Source: Humulus lupulus (taxonomy: Eukaryota; Streptophyta; Magnoliopsida; Rosales; Cannabaceae). Taken from it: 64,000 bases of DNA. Both the position numbers and the translations under genes were made by a program. This document shows positions 44,589 to 56,986 of this stretch, piece by piece; the stretch's first letter is position 1; each line of letters begins with the position of its first letter. The notes under the pieces are model-generated. The model ran no database searches, had not been told where the DNA came from, and saw nothing but the letters and a program-made list of their open reading frames with translations. The stretch covers positions 138,857,701 to 138,921,700 of the forward strand of contig NC_084795.1 in the NCBI RefSeq assembly GCF_963169125.1, given 5' to 3'.

Positions 44589-45440
44589 TGTTGATGCAAT
44601 TTTTCAACAACAGTGAATTAAGAAATTTGAGGATGCAATTAGGGTTTAGTTAAACCGTATAAAGTAAACATCAAGAACTTTACTTGGTTTGGTGTTTAAA
44701 ATCCACCTAGTCAATGTGTCTATATTATTTCTTGTTTTTCTCTTAGGAAATTGTTTATGACAATTTCTGCAGAGTTTTGGCATACAAAGTTGCTATCCCT
44801 TTTTTTGTTCATTTCCTCTCTATTTATAAGGGTTCAATGGACAGATTTGGGTAGCCATTTAATGTTGTGTAATGTACGAGCATCGGTAACTTCCCAAATG
44901 TACAAATAAATTGATTGCCTAATATTATATGTTTATTAGGCAGGAGTTACAATATATTAATTATGCATATAAACTCCTCGATTCTTTAGGAATTCAACGT
45001 TGTGTATTCCAACTGTCGATAGCAAGCTAAATGCACACTATTTGAGCTAGAGGTTTCTAAGTTTGACCGATCTAAACATTGAGATGATCAAGCTAGGCCT
45101 TATGCGACCTGAAGATTATGCTAGGCAATCTCCTTGATGTCTTGTCGACCTGTGCTTGACTCGAGCTACCTGTTTGGGGACGTGTACCATGTTCTCGAAA
45201 CTATACATAACTCCATTAAATGCTTGCCAGCTATACCACGAACAGGACATGTTAGCTCGTGTTTTTCTAGTACAACAAAGAACTGTTGTAGAATTTTTTC
45301 TTAAACACATTAGTGTCGTTTCACGACTTAAAAGTGTGAGGACGATAATACCCTTAGTGAGTATTCAATTTATGACCTTAATGCCCAAAATAGATTCATC
45401 TACTATAAAATGCCATAATCAATCGAAGTATATTGTATGT
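44589..45440 (-). repeat. Gypsy D LTR (right end unresolved)
   Basis: It begins TGTTGATGCAATTTTTC in + coordinates, preceded by the leader (CTCAATGAAAGCACCAATT). It is similar in plan to the Gypsy B LTR. A - strand TATA box (complement of TATTTATAAG, 44820-44829) is present. No clear CA end or polypurine tract was found on the right. Confidence 0.6.
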
Positions 45441-46799
45441 TAGTTACAGTATTAGCTAACGAGATGGGACAGTATGTGGGAGGATTTCCCACGTGCAACA
45501 AGGACAATAGGTAAGTCAGTCTACGATTTCCATGTCTACAACATGAATAAACTACTGTATTGCTTGCTAGAAGTAAGAATTATATGCTAGTTAGAGAGAT
45601 GGCTTATTTAAAGACAATGACTAGGTGGTTCTTACGCTCCACGTGAGATTTAAGTGTGGATGGTATCCACTTGTAAAATTATTATGCAAACAATTTCTGC
45701 CTATCTCATGAGTACATTGATGATATCCACTTATTAAATTATTGTGGAGATGGTTTTTGCCTATCTCATGAGTACGTGGACGATATCCACCTATTGTTAT
45801 ATAATGCTGACGGTATCTGCCTATTCAATCATTGTGCAGATGGTATCTGCCTTTGAAATTATTGGTCCGATTAGATTCCGTGAGAATTGACCAGGGTATA
45901 AGTGTGGTAAACTTAGGAGTCTGAACGATCCTAGGGTTGCTCTATTGTGTTATGTTGTTTAGTCCGGTTCAATTCCACGACATTGTTAATTATTGGTCCG
46001 ACTAGCTACCGTGGCATTTGCCCAGGAGGTAAGTATACTAGGAAAACATTGGTGTCTCGATGAGCCGATGTGGATCCACCAACCCTATGTCTGTTAGTAT
46101 GAATGTCCTAGGTAAATTTTGGTTACCCTTGAGAGGGAATTATGATTTAGGATATCAAGGTGGAGACTTGGGTCTCCACTATGGTTTGAAAGGTATACTA
46201 GGGGATACTTTTGGCAACTGCCGAGTTGGCTTCTAAGGTTATTATTATTTGTTATTATTCTATTTCTGCTCTGGTCTGGTTTTTTGCAGGATTTATGTTT
46301 CGTTGTTTCTGCTTAAGGTATTGTGATGCTGCTAGGGCATTTAAGGGTTCTTCAATTGTTTGATTAGGGCCCTGATTTTTCCAGAACCCTAAGTGTGGTA
46401 AGATATTTGTTGTGCGGACAATGGCTTGGTTCCTATAGTTTTATTCTTCTCTGTGTTGTCAGATTGATTTGATAAGTGTTATCACTTACCTAGTTGTTCA
46501 TGTTGTAGGTAAGGGCAAAGAAAATCTGGGATAGTGAACGTCGGGGTCTACTTGCAAAATTGTACATGTGGCCCGACCTCTGGAGATTCTGCACTTTTGA
46601 AATATTATTTTTAATCATGTTTAAACTATTTTGGTTCATTGCAAGACTTTTAAGTTTTAAATGTATATATTTTTATTGTGTGCTAACATTATGTTTAAAA
46701 GTTTTTTATATGGATTTTTGAGACCTTTTAAACTATTAAAATTGTTTAATTTTAGCAAAATCAATATGAGTATTTTTGGGTCGTTGTAAACTTCCCCCG
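45441..46799. other. Unassigned remnant with ~60-bp degenerate repeats
   Basis: No gene. Between 45655 and 45870 imperfect repeats carry the themes GATGGTATCCAC and TTTCTGCCTATCTCATGAGTAC. Later, GTCCGACTAG and GTTGTAGGTAAGGGCAAAG (46500) recall chromovirus LTR sequence read in the + direction, but I could not fix ends. It is probably LTR-derived. Confidence 0.4.
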
Positions 46800-49700
46800 T
46801 CGCAACAACACAAAACTTACATATAGCACCTGCAACACAGAGTACCCATGAGCTAATACCCAGCAAGAAGAGCTATATAGCACACAATTCCCAAAGCCCA
46901 ACATAAAACATGAAACACAAAACATATACAAGTTCAAATTATCACAACCTAAATCATATACTATTCATAATCTATATCTTAACATATACAGTTCCAAAAT
47001 AAATCATATCGTATCATAAAATAATGATAGCATAATATAATATATCATAGCGTAACATATCCATAACATATCATAACATAACATAATCCAACCATAACAC
47101 ATATTATCATTGTAGTTCTGGCCGTAAACTAGTGTTTATCTGGTCTACTGTGCAACCGAGCATGAATTAACGTAAGCATGCATTTTAACATAATGTACGC
47201 ATGCATCTTCATATCGCAAACATGCAGCATATTCACACATATCACAATCATACATAACATGACATAGCATAATTATAACACCCAAATTTCCATGAGGCGT
47301 TAATGAATCATGCAATATGTAAAGTTGGACTAAGAAATCAAACGTAAAGGACAACCCTGGTGTTTAAAGAGAAAGAAACTCTAGAGATTCGTAAGTACTG
47401 TTTAAAACAACAACCAAAACGTTATTTGACTCCATAACAAAACACAAGCATTATTTGAAACTGTAGTAAAACATCTCTTAAAGCTAAATAAAAACATTAA
47501 AGACTTCCAAGTAGGTCTGACCCCTAACGGTCTTGATATGCAAGACATGTACGACTTCCACCGCAGTTCTGTAACTTATTTCCCTATCACAAAGTCTTTC
47601 CCTTTACCTGCAACACAGAGTACCCGTGAGCCAAGGCCCAACAAGAAGAGTTGTTAGGACACGACCCCTAAACTTACCTAAGAGCATAATTCAAAACTTC
47701 ATATAAATACATCAATAAATTATAAAATCATAAAAATTAAACAGCAAGTCAAATCCATAGTAAAAGAAACACAATGCATTAAAGCACATAATAACATAAG
47801 CATGTGTTTTCCAACATATCATAAGCATGCAATTTTGCAACATAGACATGCATTTAAGAACATAAGCATGTCAAGCAAAGTATCAAACATACAACTATAC
47901 ACATATTCAACATTTAAAACAAACTACCTAAAACATTTAACATTTGCTAGCATAAACATACATTAAGCATAAGTAAATAAACCATAACATTCTACCATAC
48001 TGAGTATGTCAAGTGTACGCTCTACGTGTAGGTGTCCACTCTTCTTACCTTGGTAGCAGCAGCAATCCACACACACTAACATGTTCCATCAAGTATCCTT
48101 AGCGAGCCCCTAAGCATACAACATCATAACCCATATCAATAACTTAACATTCACCAAATTAGACACCCATACGTTCTAGAACCTAAATGAATTTAAAATC
48201 AAGTTTCCAGAAGTCTTAAGACCTTACATTAGAATCCCCAAGACATTTGGATCAAAATCTTACGTTTATAACATCATAGGCACCTTATTGTGCCAGACTG
48301 GTCAACCGAGTCATAATAGCCGGTCGACCGGTTTCTTAAAGAAATATCCCCTGTAAAACGCATGCCAGTCAACTGTTTTATGTCAACCAGTTGGTTGATT
48401 CAGCCCTAAAATGCTCATATCGCAAAAATTCGACCTTAAACCCCTACCAAATAAAACCTAACATGTTTCTAACCTTAATAACTCGACTCTAAACATGCAA
48501 ACAACCTAAAATTCCCACAAAACACCATTAACCATCCATTATCATCATCAACCCTAGATCTACAATCTAACTTAAACAATAACAATTTGAAAAATTATTG
48601 CCACAAAATCTCAAATCCTTGCTCCTTATGATATCTCCTAGCCGCCAAAACTCATATTGATGTTCTCCTCCAAATCCTTAAGCTTCAAAGACTCGGATCA
48701 AGAACGAGAGAATTGTTCTTGGTTTGTTACTGCTTCGTAGATCATAATGGAGAAGTCTAATAATTCGTACGATGTGTAAATCTAATTTCCTTTATTTAAT
48801 ATTCTGATAATAATTGTATAAAGACCTAATTTACAATAATATCCCCAAATCTCTACTTTTCTAGTGTGCCTTACCCAAGCCCACAATTGTCCTTTAATTA
48901 AGCTAATAGTATTGCTTTTCTTTATTTACACTTTCTACCAAAAAAGCTTATATTTCTACTTTGACCCCCATATCACAACTATTATTACCAATTGGCCCTT
49001 AACACTTGAAGAAACATATGTGTGGATTGGCTAGAAATTTCATAAAATAAAGCATACATTATAATTCATTCATATCATAGTTCATATAATTAAACACATA
49101 AAAGCATACAATTTTCCATAATACCCTGACCCAAACCAGATTATCAAAATTTCCTTACTAACAGAAGTGGATTTTACAATAATCATGCAAAACATGTATA
49201 ACACTTAACATAGTATCGCATAAGTGATACAATCAAACTTTCATTATCATACATAAGTACGTCGAGCGTACACCCTATGTGCAGGTGTCCTCTCTTCTTA
49301 CTTCGATATCCAACATCGATCACGATTGTGTTCCTTCAAGTAGCCTTACCAAGTCCCTAATCCAAAATCATACAACCATGTACATTTAGAGATGCATAAC
49401 TCAATCCAATGTCACATGATAAATTCCAATTCTATCAGTGACCAAAATACCTCTAAGACATTCTTAAGATAGTTCTAAAGAACCCTAACAGAAACCAACA
49501 TCAAAGCCTTAATGGCCCGAACGAAATAGAACGAAATCTCATTTCTAAACAACTGATGCAGTTGCGCCAAGGGTTGGTTGCGTTCGCGCCTCACGCCATT
49601 CCCAAATTCTAGTCGCAATTTTTGTCGATTTTTCCCAGCACAATCGACCCCAAAACGTTCCAAATGCATATGCAAACATATAATCAATCCTAGTTGCATC

Positions 49701-50473
49701 ATACAATATTCCTAGAAAGATTTAACATCCAAACATAACTTTTAAATGTATACATGAAATCATTCCATGTTCATGCATGGTTAGGGTTCAAGAACCCTAA
49801 CTTCATCTTCTTCACCTATCCATCTTCCCAATTCCAAAATTAACAATCATAACTTCATAAATTCGACCGTAGTATGTTTCTAACTATTATACAACATTAA
49901 TACAGATCCTAGCATGCATATATAATGAATTAACATTGACTTATCATTCTTGATAATCTATTTCACCATTATCATGTTGCAAGCTTCAAGAACATTCATA
50001 GAAACCTCAAGATTTAAAAGAAAAGTTACACAATGATGTAGCACAACCCTAGACCACAAAATTCATCTTTTCCAAATGTCAAAAATGCTTCTAGGATGAA
50101 GATCACGAGCCTCCACCTTGTCCTTCTTTCTTGTCTTCTTCACGTGTGCCTCCCTCTCTTTCTATGATTCAAAGCAAGTGAAACCCTAGCCTCTCTCTAT
50201 CACATGTTATATATAGTAACCCTAATATTCCTAATTACCAGCTTACCCTTAATGAATCCTTAGGTTAAGCTAACTTTTATGCCCTTAATAGTAATTTACC
50301 TTCCATTTTCTATATTCGCTAATTATTTCATAAAAATAATTAGACTTCATAATTTAATCCCATCTTCGCATATTTTTATTCTAATGCCCCTATAATTAAA
50401 GGAAACCATGAGTTACCGCTTAATAATTACCAAATTGCATCAATATATTTATTTCATAAAATTGTCACATACA
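46800..50473 (-). repeat. Degraded chromovirus LTR sequence, at least two partial copies
   Basis: GCAACACAGAGTACCCATGAGC near 46830 recurs near 47615, and GTACGCTCTACGTGTAGGTG (48012) recurs as a variant at 49268, so at least two LTR copies lie in tandem or overlap. A TAACACCC start-like motif is at 47277. The wording CCTTTACCTGCAACACAGAG is the counterpart of CCTTTACCTGCACCACATAG in the solo LTR at 7590. The short open frames here are not gene-like. Confidence 0.55.
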
Positions 50474-50478
50474 ACAAT
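50474..50478. repeat. Target site duplication ACAAT, left copy
   Basis: ACAAT precedes TGTGAATGCC and is repeated at 51711-51715 after CCGTCAACA. Confidence 0.85.
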
Positions 50479-51710
50479 TGTGAATGCCAAAAATTGACCA
50501 GAGCCATAGTCAACACTCAAGAGAAAAATTGAGGGTTACCCTCATTAGCCTCGGGCAAACAAAGGAGCCCAATATCTTGCCCCACGCGAGATCCATGCCT
50601 CATAGGAGGCCTTAACGAAATGCCCAGAAAGGCCACAAGGGCCTCGCTATGCGAGGCTGCCCTTCCCCCGCGCGCGCCTGCCAAGGCCACAAGGTCCTCA
50701 CTATGCGAGGCTGCCCTTCCCCTGCGTGCCTCGCGACCCAGATGCACGCCAACACCTCACACAGCGAGACACACCTAACCATGCCCGTGTGCGTCTCGCG
50801 AGGTACGACTACGCTAAGGAGCCTCGCGCCATCACCGTCTCGTGGCCCTCATGCAACCCCATCATGCCTTGTGAGACCTATCCCCGAGCCTCGTCAATGC
50901 CTGGGTCATGCATGGGTACTCACTTAGGCACCAAGGGTCTCGCCTTTTGAGACCCATCCCCGAGCCTCGTGAATGCCCGGGTCACACATGGGTACTCACT
51001 TAGGCACCAAGGGTCTCGCCTTGTGAGACCCATCCCCGAGCCTTGTGAGTGCCCAAGTCACGCCTGGATACTCGCTTAGGCACCAAGGGTCTCACCTTGT
51101 GAGAGGTGAGACCCATCCCTAAGCCTCATACATGCCTATTTCCAAGCCTCGCACCTGGAGGTAAGGACAGGATAAAAGAAGTATGGATCGACACTTACTA
51201 AAATATAAAGAAACCTAGAGAAGATATTTAGGTAAGGGGGACCATTAGGCATGAGATAAATGTACAAGCACGAGATGTACAACCCTGAAAAAAGGCAAAG
51301 GCATGACTCTGACATCTGTGTCCAACAAGTAGTGGAGGTACGGATTTGTACAGAGAGTGGAAGCACTACATGAATGCCTCTGACTAGGCACCAGGCCGAC
51401 ACCATGACCTTCTGCCCCACCACAACCTATGCCACTACCCTGACAATGTACCTATGTACAATCTTGTCCCCAGGGACCACAATGTACGAGAAGCCATTAG
51501 AGCTCCATTATAAATAGATCATCACCCCTCCGAAAAGGGGGTTGGAAAATTGATTGTATGCTAAGGCTGTTAAGTAATATACAATTTCGACTCCATTGTA
51601 GTTCTACATATTTACTCTTTCAAGTTTTCTCCAACTTCTTCTAAGATACCTTTGGCAATACAGTCTTAGTTTTCTAACCTTATATCATTGACGAGATTTC
51701 GCCGTCAACA
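50479..51710 (+). mobile_element. Solo LTR (gypsy-type) in chromovirus LTR
   Basis: 1232 bp from TGTGAATGCC to GCCGTCAACA, flanked by ACAAT. A + strand TATA box (TATAAATA) is at 51509-51516, about 200 bp before the end, the normal place in an LTR. No coding sequence is inside. The first half is unusually GC-rich and repetitive (two 64-bp units from 50631, then 75-bp units around 50870-51130 carrying CACTTAGGCACCAAGGGTCT). Lineage uncertain; the end sequence is like Tat LTRs. Confidence 0.85.
50631..51130. repeat. GC-rich tandem repeats inside the solo LTR
   Basis: Two units of about 64 bp share GGCCACAAGG and TATGCGAGGCTGCCCTTCC. After a spacer, three to four units of about 75 bp share GAGACCCATCCCCGAGCCT and GGGTACTCACTTAGGC. 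The block stands out from AT-rich surroundings. Confidence 0.82.
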
Positions 51711-51715
51711 ACAAT

Positions 51716-52020
51716 TATCATGCTCATTTACAAAATAATTCATTTATTCTCAAAATTATGAAAATACCCATCAAGGGTAAAATTACTAAATTTCCCTCAC
51801 ATGCCAAATTGCCAAATACCCAATGATATAAAAAGATGGATATTACAACCATCCCCTTCTTAAAAAGTAATTTCATCCTCTAAATTCATATCACTATCGC
51901 TCCAATGCTTTTCTCCTATTTGAATGTCACAACCACTCGACAACCCCTTCAGGCATTCTATAACTCCATAGAACTTTTACTTTCATAACTTCACCGTATC
52001 CGCATTAATTCTTATAGCAA
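51716..52020 (-). pseudogene. Chromovirus pol 3' end and LTR boundary
   Basis: The - strand reads G-V-V-E-W, a stop, H-S-N-R-R, then F-R-G and a short tail before a polypurine tract AAGAAGGGGATGG (about 51852-51864) and the LTR start TGTAATATCC. A chromodomain-like end followed by this tract is typical of plant chromoviruses. It shows that 46800-51850 is the 3' LTR side of a - strand chromovirus whose pol is otherwise lost. Confidence 0.6.
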
Positions 52021-52266
52021 TGCCCAATGATCATAATCTGTACTTCCACAATTTAAGGGTTACTCCACTCTCATTTTTTATACTCATCACTTAATCCTTT
52101 GGGAGTGTTCTTGTAACGTTTTCTCCCTTTCTTTACTTCCATAGTTTTCCAGTTTAGGTCTATGTCACTACTGTCGGTTCTAAAAATAATCCATCCTAAA
52201 AGTTCTCCTGAAATCTTATAGGACTGGCTCTTACATGTCCACTTACCTATTATAAGTAGCATTGTC
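52021..52266. other. Remnant flanking the LINE insertion
   Basis: No coding signal is recognisable. It continues across the LINE at 53301. Probably decayed retroelement sequence. Confidence 0.4.
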
Positions 52267-52282
52267 GTGATGAATAATTGTT
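52267..52282. repeat. LINE target site duplication, left copy (16 bp)
   Basis: GTGATGAATAATTGTT is repeated exactly at 53285-53300. A duplication this long, next to a poly(A) tail, is the mark of target-primed reverse transcription. Confidence 0.9.
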
Positions 52283-53284
52283 TTTTTTTTTTTTTGATCA
52301 AGAAGAAAATGTACTTCATTAATCAACCAGCCAAACCATACAATATACAATACAATTACCTCTCACAAAACCAAAAACAGGGGATAAACCCCTCCAACCC
52401 GTACACACAAAGGCAACAGAGATGGCCCTTAACCAGATTACATTGTAATCCTATCTATAAATCTCTGTTCTTGTATAGACAATTTCCTATTTTTTACAAT
52501 GAGAATTCTGTATTGAATCTTAGTCTTAATCTTAGAAGAAATACTATTAGCTGACCAAGAATATCTATCAAAAACACATCTATTTCGATTCCTCCAAATA
52601 CTATATACAACAGCTGCCAGAACCAAGTTGAAGATATCAAATATAATTCTAGAATTCCTGCTAGAGAGCCAAACCAGCCAACTAGTAAACTCAGAAGGCC
52701 AGGCTTGAAAACCCAACCAGCCAAAAATGATGACCAAAATCTGCTTGGAAAGATAGCAATCGAAAAATAAATGGGCATGAGTTTCAGCTGAGATACCACA
52801 AACAGGACATAGAAGAGAGTCAAGAGCCATACATAACCTGAGCAAATTATCACAGGTTAGCAGCTGAGAGTTTACAGTTTGCCAAAGCATAAATCTGTGC
52901 TTAGGTATAGACATCCGGCACCAAACAGCTCTATGGTAGTCAATCTATTGTTGACAGAGAGAACTGTTATACAGTTTTGAAGGGTGAAATTTTCCTGAAG
53001 AACCAGCAGCTTTCACCTCATCACAACTGAAGTGTTCCCTGAGATTACATAATTTCCTCCCATACCAGCTAGTATCTGGAGGAAGTCTATAAGACCAGAA
53101 ATCCGAACCTTTCAAGTATATTGAATTGATCCACTTGACCCAAAGCACATCATGCTTCTCAGTAATAGCCCAGATATACTTAGCTAATATGGCTCGATTC
53201 CAAACTGAGCCATTTCTGAACCCAAGGCCAGCATAAACTTTCGGCATACAGACCTTCGACCAAGAAGCCATATATTTGGTAATA
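52283..53284 (-). mobile_element. 5'-truncated L1-type LINE
   Basis: On the - strand the element ends in a poly(A) tail (T run 52281-52295 on +). Its ORF2 C-terminal part has W-S-K-V-C-M-P-K and G-L-G-F-R-N near the start and the zf-RVT block C-P-V-C-x6-H-x2-L-F-F-D-C near 52790-52740. One stop (near 52947) separates the two open parts (53271-52945 and 52914-52438). Only about 1 kb remains, so it was truncated on insertion. The single visible stop suggests it is not ancient. Confidence 0.93.
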
Positions 53285-53300
53285 GTGATGAATAATTGTT
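53285..53300. repeat. LINE target site duplication, right copy
   Basis: GTGATGAATAATTGTT, identical to 52267-52282. Confidence 0.9.
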
Positions 53301-53711
53301 ACTAAGAATATATTTGGTATTTGAAAAATGTTGGCCATAACTAAATAGAAGAACAAAGAAATAGAAAGAAAAAAGTTGGTAGTAGAGAGAGAATAGTATG
53401 AGCAATAAAAAAATTGAATAATTATAGCATTGTTATAAAACTATTAAGAATGCTAAAATACAAAGTATAAATAAAAGAAATAGACAGTAATAGAGAGAGT
53501 GAACTCTTATGTCTTATTTCAATTGGGATGGACCGCTATTTATACAGAGAAGTATGATCTAAGAAAATCAAGTAATTAACATAAATATAATCAAGAATTA
53601 ATGATGATATTTTACTTTAGGTAACCTAGTGATTATCCATCATTTGATAGTGGACTAAGGAGATTCGCCATTACTATTGACATCAATGTATTTATTTAAT
53701 ATTTATAATAC
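53301..53711 (-). repeat. Copia-type LTR fragment (- strand)
   Basis: It adjoins a polypurine tract (AAGGGGGAG on the - strand, about 53712-53720), so the LTR begins at 53711 reading leftward (TATTATAAATA, with TG mutated to TA). A - strand TATA box (TATAAATAG) lies near 53551. The far end is not resolved. Confidence 0.6.
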
Positions 53712-54240
53712 TCCCCCTTGGATGTCCATAAAAACGGCCTCATTAAAAACATTTCCAACAAAGCCTAGTGAGACAAAAACTTGGTCAAGGAAAAAAGAGT
53801 GCAGTGTGTATTTACACCCCCCCCCCCCCTCGTTTTTACGGTCATAGAGATCTTTTAATCGACATATTCCAATCGTATGTACCATATTCTTGAATGTTGA
53901 CATTGGTGAGGACTTTGTGAATAAGTATGAGAGATTATCACTAGATCGAATTTGTTGAACATTAATGTCACCACTCTTTTGAAGAGCATATGTGAAGAAG
54001 AATTTTGGCGAAATGTGTTTAGTTCTATACTTTTTAATGTATCTCCTTTTAGCTAAGCATTGCATGCACCGTTTTCTACAAAGAGAATTGTTGGTACTTC
54101 TTTATCGAGTGATAATCCACATGTTCCTTGAATATATTGTGTTTTTGATCTCAGTCACACATTCTCCACTTGCCTCATGAATTGCAAGTATCTCAGCATT
54201 ATTCAAAGTTGCCACATTAAAAACCTTGTCAGGAAAACCC
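53703..54240 (-). pseudogene. Copia RNase H C-terminal fragment
   Basis: On the - strand: H-E-A-S-G-E-C-V near 54175, then after breaks R-T-K-H-I-S-P-K-F-F, V-Q-Q-I-R-S-S-D-N-L and L-F-T-K-S, the end of copia RNase H. It belongs to a different copia lineage from Copia A and B. A run of 13 C at 53817-53829 lies downstream of the coding end. Confidence 0.82.
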
Positions 54241-55261
54241 AGTGGGACAAAACCTGAACTAAGGGAAAAAGGGTCAACACATACTTATCTCAACCTCATG
54301 AAAATCTCAATGGTTACTTATTTGGTGATCATGTTAGTAACTGAATTACCATGAGCACAGCGAAATGCACAGGGTGGTGGGCCCAAGGATTTCAAAAAAA
54401 CTTATTTAAAAAAGTTTTAAATAATCAGATCCATTAATATGTAAACATTAATCAATGAGATAGAAAAAGATAAGAATTTACCAGTTGTAGATCTATCAAA
54501 AATCTTAACTATCTTTTTGTAACTCTTATGAACATCCAATACAAAGAAACCTCCAAAATACTCAGACCACGATCTTCCAAGAAGTATATCTACACCTCAA
54601 GACGTGTGTGGCCGTGTAGAGCTATGGTTGGAATTTTCTAATTCACAAGATATTCTCAACATGAGATCTTGGAATTTTTTCAAGTTCAAGACAATTTTCA
54701 GGGATATGAAAAATATTACGATATATTTTTCTCTGTGAAAACCTTAGAATTTTCTCTCTCTAGAATATTCTCTATGTTAAGCGTATTGAAAACAATTTTC
54801 TGTTAAATAGATTTATAAAAGAATTAATTAAATTCAAAATTCAAATTATAAACCAATTATTAAATAAGTAAAATAAATATCCAAGAGTAAATCTTGTACC
54901 TAGTCACACGCCAATCATAGTGATTGGCATGTAACATATCCATAGTTCAGTGATATGTGTCTTAACCAATTTTATTTAACTATTATTTAATAATCATTTA
55001 TTCAAAAATATCTAAACTCAATAACTAATCTTATCAAATTAATTAATGAATAAATATAATTCAAATTCAAATCCAAATTGAAATATCTGAAATATTATTT
55101 CACATTATTTAAATAAATAAAACTAATTAATTCAAAATTAATTATCCTAAAAATGTCAGTGGTATTATCGAAAATACCAATTTTAATTAAAAAATTATTT
55201 TAGAAAATTGAATTAATTAATTAATTTCGAAAATTAATATATTAATTAATTAATTTGTCTC
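54241..55261 (-). repeat. AT-rich copia LTR and leader remnant (- strand)
   Basis: Read on the - strand, 55261-54470 resembles the Copia B LTR in plan: AT-rich start, TATA box TTTATAAAT (complement of about 54811-54819), then a leader. It is truncated at 55261 by the Gypsy A3 LTR. The last 60 bp is a long AATTAATT palindrome (55200-55255). No gene. Confidence 0.5.
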
Positions 55262-56191
55262 TGTTGACCTGTGAAATTGGCCAACGGTCGTATGTACGGT
55301 ATACGACACCTTTCGAATAAAATAAATATAAATATATAACAGAGTACAAATATCTAAATAAACACATAGAAATTTATAGTGGTTCAGCCCTTTTCTGATG
55401 AACAGTAATAACCTAATCTACTTAGTCTTTAGTATTGAATCACTCGATTGACAATTACAAATATGAACTGAAGAGGTCACCCCTCACAAATTTTCCCAGA
55501 GTCTTGTCTACCAAAAATATCTGTCCTAGAATCCTCCAAAACCAACCCCCTTAAATGAAGCTCTGGGTCCTTTATTTATAGTACCCTGGGGCTGTTACAT
55601 GATCAACAAGATTGGGGATCGTGGCTTGGTACACGATCATTGTGAGTGGAGATACGTGTCCACCTCCCCATGATTATGAGATTGTGGGTCTTCTCATTGT
55701 TTCTCTGGGTCGTGGTTGACGACACACGATTGAAACCTTTGGAAAAATGCTAAGTATTGGTTGGTCTATAAGACTTAGGTGTTAGGCCCGATGGCCATTT
55801 AGAGCTTGGGTGCTAGGCTTGATGATCCTCTGGGTGCTAGGCCTGTTAATTTCAGCTTGAACGAGCGTGAACTTTTTCCAGCAAAGTGTATTTGGGAGTT
55901 TAGGCCGACAACCCTATGAAGAATAGGGTGGGTCGACCACCTCATGCAGTCCTTGAGCATGCCATGCCGACCACCCCTAGGGGTTGGGGTCAGGCCGACC
56001 ACCCCTAGGGGCTAGGGCCAGGCCAACCACCCTTAGGAGGTTTAGGCCTGGTCGACTTCCCTATAGGTCATGGACCTATCCATATTTGTTCATCGGTCTT
56101 TTTTCAATACTTTGTCATTTTCCCATGACTTGTGATGCCATGTGCCACTTTCTCATTTTCCACGTCATGTCTTGAATTTTGAGGGATAACA
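55262..56191 (-). repeat. Gypsy A3 3' LTR (930 bp)
   Basis: It runs from TGTTGACC to GATAACA, with the - strand TATA box at 55572-55580 and GGCCGACCACCCCTAGGGG-type units at 55900-56040. The polypurine tract (TTGGGGGGCAAA on the - strand) follows at 56192. Confidence 0.9.
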
Positions 56192-56986
56192 TTTGCCCCC
56201 CAACTTTATTGTACTATGTTCAACATTACAGCAAACTTGCTCTGGCCCGAGAAACATATCGTAGCAGTACTCTAACAACTAAGTCCCTCGGGACATTACG
56301 TAGTAATTTTATCAACTATCAATAATTTGCTCAACAAGTATTTTTCAAGGATAATTATAATTCCTAAAAATAATTATATTTTTCAAGGAATTTTGAAATC
56401 CTAAAAATATGATATATTTTTCAAGGAGTTTTGAAATCCTAAAAATATGATATATTTTTCAAGGAGTTTTGAAGTCCTAAATATATGATATATTTTTCAA
56501 GGGCCAGGCCAACCACCCTTAGGAGGTTTAGGCCTGGTCGACTTCCCTATAGGTCATGGACCTATCCATATTTGTTCATCGGTCTTTTTTCAATACTTTG
56601 TCATTTTCCCATGACTTGTGATGCCATGTGCCACTTTCTCATTTTCCACGTCATGTCTTGAATTTTGAGGGATAACATTTGCCCCCCAACTTTATTGTAC
56701 TATGTTCAACATTACAGCAAACTTGCTCTGGCCCGAGAAACATATCGTAGCAGTACTCTAACAACTAAGTCCCTCGGGACATTACGTAGTAATTTTATCA
56801 ACTATCAATAATTTGCTCAACAAGTATTTTTCAAGGATAATTATAATTCCTAAAAATAATTATATTTTTCAAGGAATTTTGAAATCCTAAAAATATGATA
56901 TATTTTTCAAGGAGTTTTGAAATCCTAAAAATATGATATATTTTTCAAGGAGTTTTGAAGTCCTAAATATATGATATATTTTTCAA
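56015..56986. repeat. Tandem duplication of 486 bp
   Basis: The segment 56015-56500 (starting GGGCCAGGCCAACC) is repeated at 56501-56986. By eye I found no difference. It covers the last 177 bp of the LTR, the polypurine tract and the start of the palindromic array, so this copy has two LTR ends and two polypurine tracts. Confidence 0.9.

Noticed and set aside
44589..45440. Considered the Gypsy D LTR as the missing 5' LTR of Gypsy B
   Set aside because: It begins TGTTGATGC and differs strongly from the Gypsy B LTR in sequence; Gypsy B already has both LTR ends with a target duplication.
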